A stretch of 64,000 bases of DNA from Sparassis latifolia. Its lineage: Eukaryota; Basidiomycota; Agaricomycetes; Polyporales; Sparassidaceae. Below are positions 12,055-22,539 of the stretch, one piece after another. Position numbers and translations under genes: made by a program. Location: contig CM031561.1 of the NCBI GenBank assembly GCA_018466975.1, positions 1,860,001 to 1,924,000 of the forward strand, read 5' to 3'. The stretch's first letter is position 1; each line of letters starts with the position of its first letter. The notes under the pieces were generated by a model, which made no database searches, had not been told where the DNA came from, and saw nothing but the letters and a program-made list of their open reading frames with translations.

Positions 12055-13243
12055 ATGGCTGAAGTCTCCACTGCTTGTATTATCGCAGAGTACGACCTCC
12101 GCGACGCCGTGGCGCAAGTCCAAGGTCATCTCGCTAAGGGAGACAGGTCCATGCAAGACGAGGTGCAGCAGGTGTGGACTCATGCGCTGTCCGATTTGGT
12201 GGTCCATATTCCATCTTCTTTGCTGTCTGCCTTTGACCCCCTCTTTCCCATCAGGGTGTCCTGGAGGCTCGCTTCAAGACCCTCACCGATTTTGGGGAGT
12301 TGGATTTCAATCCCCGGGAGATCGATGTGATTCGCACAGCGTTCGTGGACGTGATCGTTCACGCCCGCACGCAGTCATTTCCCAGTGCCCTCCTTTCGGA
12401 GCCTTCGCAAGATGAGATCGATGCTGCCATGGAGCGGCTCGCACTGGGCCGTGATTATTTCACCGAGGTTGAGCATCGCGCTGCGCCGCCTCCATCGATC
12501 CACATTCCCGCTTGTGATGCCTGTCAGATCGCCGAGGTGGATTGCGAGTTTGGCACCTCCGCGTGAGGATCCTGCACCAGATGTCAGGCGCGGAGGTGCA
12601 GGTGCATGTATGCGAAGCAGAGGGCGAAATCCCAAGGTGCGTCCAAGTCGATATCTCCTTGATCACGCTCTCACTAATTCCTCCCCCACTAGCAACGTCC
12701 ACCCGCACTGCGGGTTCACCAGGACCGCAGATGAAGCGATCCCATGGCAAGACGGCTACCGCCTTGGGAGCCCGTCATGTGGCAGAATCGTCATCTATGG
12801 AGGACGCAGGTCCTGTCAGAGGCCACGTCCTGTATATCGACGTACCACCCATGCCTCGCCCTCACCGCGATGCGCTCATTCGCGAGTCACAGAAGGACCT
12901 ACTGCAAGACCTCGAGGCTCGCATTATGAGTTTGGAGGAGGAACAAGAGTGCCTGAAGTGGGACAACAACAAGGCGACCGCCCTTTTGAACAAACTTCGC
13001 GATGCTCCCACATCTGCCGCCGATCCTGATGACCTCACCACCCGCGTCAACGGCTTCGACACTGCATTGTATTACATCCGCCAGAAGCAGGATCGGATGG
13101 CTGCCGACTTCGTGACTATGGCGAACGCACTCCGCGGAGCCGGGGTGATCGTCCCCACTTTGTATGCAGAACAGCCCAACTCAGATGCAGACAATGAGGT
13201 TCCGGCTGGGTCGGAAGAGAACGACAATGATGAAGAGGTGTAA
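12055..13243 (+). pseudogene. Zn2Cys6-type zinc-cluster and coiled-coil protein, antisense within the Ty3 element
   Basis: Three exons: 12055-12198, 12255-12636 and 12693-13243, separated by two 56 bp introns (gtggtc...atcag and gtgcgt...actag) that keep the frame. Start MAEVSTACIIAEYDL; about 350 residues. Near 12508-12622 the cysteines are spaced C-x2-C-x6-C-x9-C-x2-C-x6-C, the Gal4-type binuclear zinc-cluster pattern, with a basic tail (YAKQRAKSQ). A long charged helical stretch follows (LLQDLEARIMSLEEEQECLK), likely a dimerising coiled coil, and the C-terminus is acidic (SEENDNDEEV). One TGA at 12564-12566 falls between the third and fourth cysteines; CGA there would read through. If read through, the design is that of a fungal DNA-binding regulator. 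It runs opposite to gag-pol, between integrase and the 3' LTR. Confidence 0.6.
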
Positions 13244-13491
13244 ATACTGCGTTCGCATAACGTCACCACTTGTATTAGTATTATTCCCGGCCTCTGAGCC
13301 GCCCAGATATTGTCCCCGCTCCACACTCGATAGAATTGCGAATATTTCTGAGAGGTGCATGATCAGCGCAATGGGGCGCTTCTGCCCGCGTTCTCATGCC
13401 TATACAGATTCCGGGCCTCCTGGGAATGTCGGCCGCATGTGTTCCTTTTCAGCCCTTCAACCTTATCTCCCAAAACTCCTCCACCCACACC

Positions 13492-14884
13492 ATGTCAGAA
13501 TTCGCTGGTCTGCAAATGAAAGACTATGCAGTATTCATCATGGAGCTCATCACAGCGATGAAGGTCCCATGCACGCAGGATCACGGATGGGCTGAGGGTC
13601 TGAAGGATCGCATTGTACGTCACCATCCCTCTCCAGTATTCAAGGGTTAAGCTATGGTGGATTCCGGATATGCAGGAGCACGTGCGGGCCATGCATGCAC
13701 ATTTAACCGTGGAGGGGTTCAAGGTCCCCCTTACACTCAAAAGCCGCACCGAAATCGAAGACGCATTGGCTGCATACAAGTCCCTCATGGCGCCCCTGCC
13801 TGCATCATCTATGTCCAAGAAAGAGGGGAAGAAGGTAATCTGCCTGCGACCCATCGCTCCGCCTGCTCCAAAGATCGCAACTTCGGGTACTCACAGCATG
13901 CAAAGTACCAAGCCCATGATCACATCGCCCCTCCCGCAGCCTGCGTTGACCGTGTCCGCTTCCCAACCGATGCATCTCGCTTTGAACCGCGAGATGGGGA
14001 GCGCAGGTTCGATTGATCGTGGATCCATCATTTCATCTGCTGCCATTGTCGGTACGGCTCCTGTTGCGCCATCCGCGCAGAGTCGCCACTCATCTCCACT
14101 GCCGATCAGATCGATCGATCGTGAGGAGCATCCAGTGAAGTGTCGCGCTGCCTCTCTGCCAACCGATCCGATGATGATCGATGACCCGGCGGCGATCCAC
14201 GCAGCATCGTCCATGCCTCCCCCTCAACTTCAGATGAGTGTGCCCTCGCGCTCGCAATCCATCGCGGCCGACACGATGGATGACAGGTACTCCCGTCCCG
14301 CACTGCATGTTACCGCCACGCTTCCCAGATGCCCGTCTGACTGCTCCATCAGTCGCCAGACGTCTGCGCGGTCCTTGCGCATCGCGCCATCTCCCATCGA
14401 GCACACCGGATCGCAGGGAAGTCACGGTAGTCCAAGTGTCCCTGCCATATCTCTTGATGACCCACCGCGCCACGCGACTTTCCATTCATATTTTGCAGAC
14501 GTTCTCCCGGCCAACTTCCGGTTGCTGCAGCTGACCGAGCAGATCGCGACACTCGAGTCCGCACTTAGGCGTAACTGGCAATGCACACGGGCGCTTGAGG
14601 ATAGCCAACATACGATGCGCTCGCAGCTCGATGCCATCATGGGTGCACTCGGCGGCGACCCCGCTCTCTTCGCCACTCGCTTCGGTGTCCTCGCCACTTG
14701 CATCGACATGGTTCCTGCCCATCACCGCGAGGTGACACAGGGATTGCTCGAGTTGGAGAAATGCGTCAGGGATTTGGAGGGGTCGGATGACGAGTTTCCC
14801 TCTGAGGAGGAAGATGAGGTCATTCATAGCATATCGACGGGCGTGGAAGGGGATGAACATATCAATTTCGATGGGGAAGATTAG
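13492..14884 (+). CDS. Unknown two-exon protein, antisense within the Ty3 element
   Basis: Start MSEFAGLQMKDYAVFIM at 13492; exon 1 to 13614, a short intron (13615-13651, gtacgt...ttaag, 37 bp, unusually small), then exon 2 to TAG 14882-14884, about 451 residues. The N-terminal 100 residues look folded (LWWIPDMQEHVRAMHAHL...); a long Ser/Pro/Ala-rich middle follows; then a predicted coiled coil (LQLTEQIATLESALRRNW...) and a strongly acidic end (SDDEFPSEEEDEV). No domain recognised. The layout of coiled coil plus acidic tail resembles that of the upstream zinc-cluster gene, so the two may act together; this is inference. The long exon has no stop, which contrasts with the broken gag-pol opposite. 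Bases 14885-15111, up to the end of pol, show nothing further. Confidence 0.5.
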
Positions 14885-15111
14885 GAGATGCGAAGCGAAG
14901 GATGGGAGATGCGAAGCAAAGGGGATCGTTGGTCCGGGTGTTTGCGGTAGTGTACGATAGCATTGTGGGATCCCGTGCAACTCTGTTCTGTTATTATGAC
15001 TTGTACAATATTCATGGTGTCGGAATGCAGTATTCTCAATAGGAACGTCATGATCAATTAAACAAAGATTAAAATTTTTGTCCAAACAGCTGGAACGGGT
15101 ACATGCTGACG

Positions 15112-18100
15112 TCAAACCTCGTCATCCGATCCAGCAGCGCTGTCCGTCTCATCAGCGTCGGACAATGGGGTGAAGTGGAGATCAGCACAAGATCGGTACT
15201 TGTAAGGAACAACGCAGAAAGCTGCAAAACGTAGCTGAGACACCGCACCGTCCGGTTCCGTGAGGATGTATGATCCCCCCTCGGTTCGTTGAACAACTAC
15301 CATGGGTCCCAAGTAATGTGGCTTCGTCTTACAGTTGAGCTCCATATTAATTCGAGAATTTCGAACCAGGACTATATCGCCCGGCTTGAAGTTGTAAGAC
15401 TTGATCGTCGCATGAAACTCTTGCGCAAACTGCTCCATCGACTTATACCTTGCTCGGATGACACGCTCGCGTACTTCCTCCAAGTCCTCTTCCCGCTTTT
15501 GTAACTGACGAGCCTGGTGTGCCAAAAGTTCAATCTGGGTCATCTGTACACCCTCATATGGAACCAGGCACGTCGCTTCTGCGATGTCGAAGGGGAACAA
15601 TGGTTCGGTCCCATGTGCCATGTAATATGGGGAGTATCCTGTAGATCGCTGAATCGTGATGCGCTCTGCCCAGAAAACTGCGGGCATGACTGTAGGCCAC
15701 TTCCGCTTGTCTCTCAGACACGTTTTCATTGCAGCCTCTCGCACATCCAGATGTTGGCATTCCACAAGCCCATTTGCCTGGGAGTTGTATGAGGAAATTC
15801 GGATATGATGAATCTTGTATTGCTGAGCCAAATAGTCTAGTGCCTGAACAAAAGTGGAGCCGTTATCGGTGACAATTTCCACAACTGCCCCCCAGCGACA
15901 CAGGATTTCTTCAAAGATGAATGCGCCAAGGGTCTGTCCATTCTCCTGTTGGAGCATTCACTATTCGGGATATGATGTAAGTGAGCAGTGCACTTGTACG
16001 ATATATCGGTACCCTCCTGCCCACGGCATGAGCATCGTGTCCATGTGCGCCTTGTGAAAGAGTGCAGAAGGAAGCACAACTGTTGGTGGAATGTGCACCT
16101 TCGTCATCTGGCAGACCTGGCATTCGTGGCATGTGCCCACGTACCATCGTACATCCTGGTCTAAGAGTGGCCACCAAAAGCGTTCCAGCAAGCGTGTCCG
16201 CACCGTGAAAATTCCCTTGTGGCCGAGGTCATCATGCGCCTGTCGGATAAGCATGTAGCGTCTTCCCTCATCGACAAATAGTTTGTGCCTGCTGCTCGGG
16301 TCCTTTCGCCAGAGGTTCCCATCCCTGAGGAAGAAGTCTGATGCATATCTGAGGAATTGACGGTGTTCTTTTATTGGCACACTCATAGCAACCTCGGGAT
16401 CACATAGGAAATCGCGGACTTTGAGAATGCGTGCATTCCTAGCCATGGCCTTTGTCATTCGTGGAATCTCGATGTCTTCCGGGAACGAGGTGTAGACTGC
16501 GACATCTGGTGTCCTAGCACTCAAGCCAGTCAAGACAGTCCCCGGAGCACAGGCGCACCACCCTTCACACATTATCCCGGAATTTGCGGCATTAATAGTG
16601 AAGGCATTAGCTTCATCTAACCACTGCTCGAAGTCATCGTCCTCCTCGGGGTCTTCGTTTGTGCGGGGGTGACGTGATAAACCGTCAGCCCCAGTATGGC
16701 GTGAACCTGGTACGTGTACGAGGCGGAAGTCAAATAGTAGGATGCCAGCGATACAACGGTTGATTGTAGCATTGGGTTGGATGTCGGGGTTATTTAGCAT
16801 TCCTTTGATGTATTTCGCGTCGACTTCTATGACCAGGTTTGTGACCCCAATGACGTAGATCCGAACCGCGCAGAGAGCGCGAAAGAGACCATACAATTTG
16901 ACCTTCGCTTGTGAGTATCACGACTCACGCTCGTTCCAAGTGATGGATCCGAAACGGTTTGGGCGTCGCTTCCCATCTTCGCCAAGTTGGAAAAGGACAA
17001 AACCGACAGCAATGTTTGACGAGTCGACCGCGAGGATAACGATGCACAACGATGCATAATCAATGGGAACCAATGCCCCACAGGACTGTACAGCCTGTTT
17101 TATCTGCGCCATGGCTGCGTCCTCCTCGTCGCCCCAACTGAACTCTGTCTCCTTATGCGTCAGGGTAGTCAGAGGCCACACCATCTTCGCATAATCTTTG
17201 ATAAAGACCCAAATGAGACTGCAAGTCCCAAGAAATCCACGGACTTCTGTGACAGTCATACATGCCGGCCAATCGACAATCTTCTGTATATGAGATGGCA
17301 AAGGCCACCGACCTTCATAGTTGTACAACCCACCAAGATATTCAAGTTCCGGTCCGCAGATGTTGCATTTCTTTCCTGACAGCATCGCACCGACCATCTC
17401 CAGATGATGAATCACGCGGTTGACGTTCTCTGCATGGTCCCAGATGAAGCGATGTATTCTGGAGTTCTGGGGGATGACTTCGTATCCTTCGTCAGACGTC
17501 TCGTATCGCGTTGTCCCATTCTTAACAGGGACGTCGTCGATGTAGGGAATCGTGACATGTGGTATCTCATCTTGTAAAATGAAGGTCACGTTGCCATGCA
17601 TGATCTGAACTGAGTTGGTATACCCCATCGGAATGGTGGTCAGGCGGAGTGCTCCGAGCGGGCTCTGGAAGGTCGTCAGGTCACGGGAGTCCGGGTAAAG
17701 AGTCCTTTGGTCGAACACGATGAACAGGTCGAAGCTCGCATAGCAAGAGCATCCACCGAACGCCTCCGCTATATCCTCAATCTGCGGCGGTGCTGCCGAA
17801 TCTCGAATCACAACGGCATTTAGTGGCTGGAGATCATGTACCAAATGTAGCGACTTCCCATCCTTCTTCAGGATGCAGAACCAGCATGATCGGTAGGATG
17901 AGTTCGATGGCTCGTATACACCTGATGCGATTTTATTGCGAATGACTTGAATAACTTGCTCGCGGATTCCTGGTGGAATAGGAATGTTGCACAATGCCCA
18001 AGGGACATGCTGCTGATAGGGAATTCGGATCGGTTCGAAATATTCGTCGCTAAATTTCCCTTTTTCGGACTCATCCCAGGTGAACGCTTGCTCATGGAGA

Positions 18101-18720
18101 TAGAGGATGTGATCGAACAGCTTCACCTCCTCCTCCCAGAGAAACCCATCGCTGTTGATGTTAAGGTCCCGCCGTCATTCCTCTGTATAACGTGATCCGC
18201 CGATGAAGTCTGGTGGGTGAAAGGGGAGTGATGGGAGGTTCTGCATGGGGTCGCGGGGAACGTGCCACATGATCCGGAACTCGTCGGCCAGTATTCCTGG
18301 AACAGGTTTGACACGCTTGTCAACCTTTTTATATCCATAACCATGGACTACGGCCTCGTGCTCTATCTGGAATGCACCAGGGGCCACCGCAGGTGTGGTC
18401 ACACCACTGGCTGCTCCGATACTGCAAAAAGATGAGGAAAGGGTATAAAGAATGCAGGGCTCTTCGATTTGCAATGAAACGATCCGAGGAAATAATTCTT
18501 CAGAGGAAGAGAGGGAGGAAACTGGAGCCGCAGAGGATGAGAGAGAGGGAAACGAATCCATAGAGGAAGAGAGAGAGGAGACCACAGCCATAGAGGAAGA
18601 GAGAGAGGAAACTGAAGACGCTGATTCTGGAATATGGGGAACTCTTCCATCCACGAGGGACCGCTCCCCGATGTCTCCTGTCATTTTAAGGGTATCGCTA
18701 GCATGCTGGTGCCTGTTCAT
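15112..18720 (-). pseudogene. pol: Ty3 pol: reverse transcriptase, RNase H, integrase
   Basis: One minus-strand frame broken by in-frame stops: TGA 18175, TGA 16918, and adjacent TAG 15961 and TGA 15958. Before the RT the N-terminal part has a repeated Ser-rich spacer (VSSLSSS units, 18480-18620). The RT holds the catalytic YIDD at 17533-17544 and the conserved blocks DLQPLN and FQSPLGALRLTTIPMG. RNase H follows (EVDAKYIKGML...HTGADGLSR). Integrase has the HHCC zinc finger (H...GH...CHEC..C, about 16120-16240), the first Asp in HMDTM, the second in VTDNGSTF and the Glu in GLVECQH about 35 residues on; the C-terminus has a GDIVLVRNS motif. All four stops fit C:G to T:A changes. It encodes the enzymes for copying and inserting the element; this copy is dead as read. 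Confidence 0.92.
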
Positions 18721-18737
18721 TGTGGACCCTCCTCAGA

Positions 18738-20816
18738 TCAAGCCCGACTCCTCGAGTCTTGAAAACCCATTCCTGGAAGTGGCATTGGCCGTGGCCTTGG
18801 GCGACGCTCGTGAGTGGGAAGTGTGACTACTTGATGCGTGTTAGGGTCGCGCAGAGTAATGTGTTGCTCGCCATTGGTAAAGTCGAGTGTTTTGCATGCC
18901 GTCAAGGTAAAGAACAGCCGGCCCAAGAGTACCTCAAATGAGGCATCATTTAGAACATGGGCCTGAAGATACAGCTCCATCTCGCCGAACCCAAATTGAA
19001 TGTTAGCGAGGCGACCGAGCGTCTGGTTGATACTCATGTTAGCTGATTCCATGTTGAGTGTTTTCTCGGACTGCAGCGCCGACCCGATGCATTTCCAGAT
19101 GTCCCGTCGCATTGCGATGATCTGTGAGCCTTGGTCAAGGATACATTCCGCTGATTCCTTGCCTTCAACCAGGGCGTCAATTGCTCGCAATGGAAGAGAA
19201 TCGTCAGCCACCACGAGTGGTCCACCACCGTCGCTCATGTCCACTAAGAGAGCCTCCGCAACCTCCTCGCCATCCGCAGCCTCGAAGCTTTCCGTCGTTG
19301 CTACTCGCTTCGTAGTAATCTCCTCCTTCTCAAGCTTGCAGATCTCCGAGCACAATGCCATCAGTTCCCGATATGTAAGCGAGATGCGGACTTCATTTTG
19401 GATGCGCTCGAATATATCCCGCACATTCACCTTGTCTTCCACGGGCGTCTTATAGCTGTATTGTGTAGTGCGGTTTCCCGCAGATGGTAGAGATGCCTTT
19501 GCGCCTCCTCTGGGCGCTGCAGACGGATCCGATGCTGGCTTGAGAATCGACGCGGGGACCTGGGAGGCTGGAACACTGGGAGGACGCTTTGCAGACTTCC
19601 CACGGTGCTGTCATCAAACCGAACCGTCTTTTTCTTCGGAGCCACGTTGGCTTCTAACACTGACATCGCGGAGTCGTCAAGACATTCCTCAATGTACGCT
19701 GATGACAGTTACTTGGGGTTAAGTGCCTCCTTCGCAATCTCCCATAGGCTGACCATATGCGGAGGCTGGTCACGCCCATCCCTGGAAATGTTGGGCGGAG
19801 GCACTGCAGACGGCCCCAGACCATCACCGAAAAGGTTCCCCGGATACATATCATGCCACGCATCAACGTGTTCTGCCATGCTACGTCCTGGTAGGTCACG
19901 AGGAACGAACCACCCATTCGTGAGAATGATCCTACTAAGTGCATCACGATTAATCTTCCGCGCCCTGATGTAGTCCTCAATGCGCGGACAGTTTCGCATG
20001 AAATGGTCGATGGCTAGACAGAAGTTACAGGCACGCAGAGCTTGTGGAAGAGGGTTTTGTGAGACCGCCGCCTGAATGTTGGCCTGCGTTACCGGTGCCT
20101 GTCCCCCTCCCGATGTTCGCATCGCTTGCTGCAACACGTTCACTAGAAACCGCATCACATCCATCTCATTCCCCTCCAACTTTACCGTCCCTGTGCTCAG
20201 CTTCGACACAGCCACAGCGCTCGATGCACTCCCGCTCCCACTGAGGACGTGCTGTGCTGCAGAATGGACTTACGATATTGCATACAGATCGTCAGAGTTC
20301 TGATCGGGAACCTTAATCGCCAGTCGATTCTTGATAGCATGTAAGGGGGACGCTTCGAATCCCTCAAGGTACAGCCGGTCCCGCTCATAGATCGATAGTC
20401 GACCCCTGGACAATAAGAACAATGCGACGCAAGTAAAGTCCCGATAGTACTGTCCCTCCTCCGCGCGACTGGACACTCCTCTCGTCCGTGCCGCCCGTAC
20501 AATCTGAGTTAAGTCGGACTGCGTGTAGCGACGGTCATCCTCCGCCCCCCGGGTACAACGCAATGACCGCAGTCTTGAACTGCTCATAGGTCTCTCGCTC
20601 CGTCACACCCATCCAAAGATCTGCCTCATCCAACGAGATGTACTTGCAGGTTGCTCGGATTTTTGCGTCGTCGTCCAACTGTGCTCGCATTGCCAAGTCT
20701 TCAAGATCAGCGAAATATCGCATCAAGGCTCGCGGGGATCCATCAAAGGTGGGTGCCATCGAGTGACCACATGCCAGCATTGAGACTGGTCTGGGGGCAG
20801 GTTCCTGGTCCGCCAT
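18738..20816 (-). pseudogene. gag: Ty3 gag-protease
   Basis: Gag most likely starts at ATG 20816 (MADQEPAPRPVSM). Capsid-like sequence (FDGSPRALMRYFADLEDLAM, YKYISLDEADLWMG-type block, ALYPG) is followed by a frame slip at a run of six C on the plus strand (20543-20548), a TAA at 20270 and a TAA at 19709, both at likely CAA codons. A CCHC zinc knuckle (CNFCLAIDHFMRNC) lies near 20010. Another frame change near 19600 leads into the protease, whose active site reads ILDQGSQI (usual D-S/T-G replaced by DQG) near 19140. The protease frame ends at 18738, with a further frame change to pol. Structural protein and maturation protease of the element; multiply broken. Open sequence also runs upstream through the PBS into the LTR to 21320, but the internal ATG fits gag better. 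Confidence 0.85.
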
Positions 20817-21130
20817 GGCTGTTGCTTCTTGGCATTGTGGTGATAAAGTTGGGGATGGGGGATGAGACGGAATGAGTGAGACGTCCTCTGGGAGTGACGA
20901 AAGGGGAGACAATTCGCGAGATCTCGAGGAAGAGGGAATCGGAAGACGGGGGTCAACAAATGGGTTCTCCGGATCGTCGAAGTCGATAGGTGGTCGGTAT
21001 GCGAAATTGTCGGGAAGTGGACCCGTGAACGCTGGGGACCCTGGAGTCGGCGGCTGGGAAGCTGCCAAGGTAAGCTCCTCTTGGAGCGATCTGGAAGCAA
21101 GGCGACTGCTCCGCCATGTCACACGAAGAC

Positions 21131-21148
21131 CCCTCGCGGTGGGCTCCA
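21131..21148 (-). other. tRNA primer binding site of the Ty3 element
   Basis: Reads TGGAGCCCACCGCGAGGG on the minus strand, two bases inside the 5' LTR. It begins TGG as a complement to a tRNA CCA end. I cannot name the tRNA without a search. Confidence 0.7.
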
Positions 21149-21150
21149 GT

Positions 21151-22535
21151 TGACGAGATTGTTGTTCCGTCGCAAGCCAGAAAGGAGGAGTATGAGCGGA
21201 ATCAAGTCCACGTGGGGTCTGAGATGCAACGAGGGAGAAGAGTCTATTCCAGAGGTATGAGGTGGGTGGCCCGAAAGCATAGCTAGGAAAATCTCTGTAG
21301 TCACAATGATCGCTGGACAATGCATCGGACTAAAATCGCACTGCCCTAAGGAGAATGCTAAAATGCAGAAATGCAAGACTGCCCAGAAAACGCACGAAAT
21401 GCAAGACTGCCCAAAGACGCACTAACTGGATGGGATGGGAATGTGAAACGAGTCCTTTCGCAAGTGTACCTTCCGGGATGGTGGGTTCTCTCTCCCCCTT
21501 TTTCTCTGCCATCATACTTAACTAGTCCTGACCTTTCCTGCCCTCCCGATACTGCCCGCATCTGCTTAACAATTGCTTCGCTGAATCACTGCCCATCACA
21601 CCATATCTCGCAATCCCGTCCCCTCATGCTCCTACTCATTCCGAGGGACCTTCCATCACCGAACCCGCCCGAGCATCTAATAAGGACCCGTCTGTCTCGG
21701 AGGCATCTCCCATCCTAAACTCAATCTCCCATCCATGGATGCCAGCGTCATCCTTCGCAAATACACCCTCGCAGAAGCTCTTCTTCGCATTGAGATCTTT
21801 ACCGAGCCTTTCGATCCGATCCTGTGGAAAGCATGGGCGGTCCGGATGCACGTCCTGCTGGTGAGGCCCCCACGAGCATATGATCCTTCGCTGTCTGACC
21901 CTCACATGTCCCTGAGGTCCTTATGGTCCAAGCCCAGTCTGAAGTGGCCAGCGTGGGGATCATCCTACCCCTTCCGCGCGATATCCCTGTCCTGGCCCAG
22001 GTGGAAATACACCTGGCAACAGCTCGCACTGTAGAAGGTGGTTGTCGGATGATACCCCGAATTGCGGATCACCTTCCTGCGGTCATTCCTCATGATTTGA
22101 CTGCCCGCGTTCTGTATGACGACCCTGCTGTCTGTGAGGACTTTGGTTTAGGCCACCCACCAGATGGTCTCCCTGACATTGGTGCACGGTCGTCCTGTCC
22201 CTATTTTCCTGGAGTCGTGTTCCTCAGCTTTTTATTGCCATCAGGAACCTCACGCCTTTGGGTTGAGACATTGTGCAACGTGGCCCGCGAACTGTATGAT
22301 GTCATGCATGGAATCACTGGTAGACGTGAGCTGGCGGATGGTACTTTGAGACGGTTGCGGATCACAGTTGAGGAATTGGAAGTAGCATTTGGGCTCATAG
22401 CGTTCCCTCCTCCGATAACCAGCTTCCAACTGATGTCGGACTAGGGGTCGGTTGTGTAGCACCCTGTAGTATCTCCAGAATGTGAGACCGCTTCCCGGAT
22501 GTGATTCCCACCTCAACGCGCTCTGCGTCCCTTCA
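21151..22535 (-). repeat. 5' LTR of the Ty3 element
   Basis: Second copy of the 1385 bp LTR. In element orientation it precedes the primer binding site (21131-21148). It differs from 10303-11687 at 18 sites, all transitions by my reading, with no gap. Confidence 0.95.
21735..22444 (+). CDS. LTR-borne spliced gene, antisense to gag-pol (copy in 5' LTR)
   Basis: The paralogue of the gene at 10887-11596. Exons 21735-21860 and 21917-22444 with the intron at 21861-21916. It is open from end to end, 217 residues. Against the other copy I see about five or six replacements (for example Gly to Asp, Ser to Pro, Met to Val, Cys to His). It ends 91 bp before the end of the LTR. Confidence 0.55.
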
Positions 22536-22539
22536 ACGG
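22536..22539 (+). repeat. Target-site duplication, right copy (ACGG)
   Basis: Same four bases as 10299-10302, directly after the CA end of the LTR and directly before the Walker A codons of the helicase. Confidence 0.9.

Larger units (their letters stand above)
10303..22535 (-). mobile_element. Ty3/gypsy LTR retrotransposon inserted in the Helitron helicase
   Basis: A 12,233 bp element on the minus strand bounded by two 1385 bp LTRs with TG...CA ends and flanked by ACGG at 10299-10302 and 22536-22539 (a fifth shared A makes the duplication look like AACGG). Order in its own direction: 5' LTR, PBS, gag with a CCHC knuckle, protease, reverse transcriptase, RNase H, integrase, polypurine tract, 3' LTR. 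RT-RNase H-integrase order places it with Ty3/gypsy. Gag-pol has several stops and frameshifts, so it is not autonomous. Between integrase and 3' LTR, and inside each LTR, lie spliced genes running the opposite way. The LTRs differ by 18 substitutions and no indels in my comparison (98.7% identical), so insertion is fairly recent, with the caveat that decay here is CpG-driven. Confidence 0.93.

Noticed and set aside
14486..15115. 209-codon minus-strand frame next to the end of pol
   Set aside because: Mirrors the antisense 13492-14884 gene and carries no retroelement or other motif.
20270..20302. A short intron (gtaagt...cctcag) in gag
   Set aside because: It would be about 33 bp and the sequence on both sides is in one frame, so a CAA-to-TAA stop explains it better. 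Not excluded.
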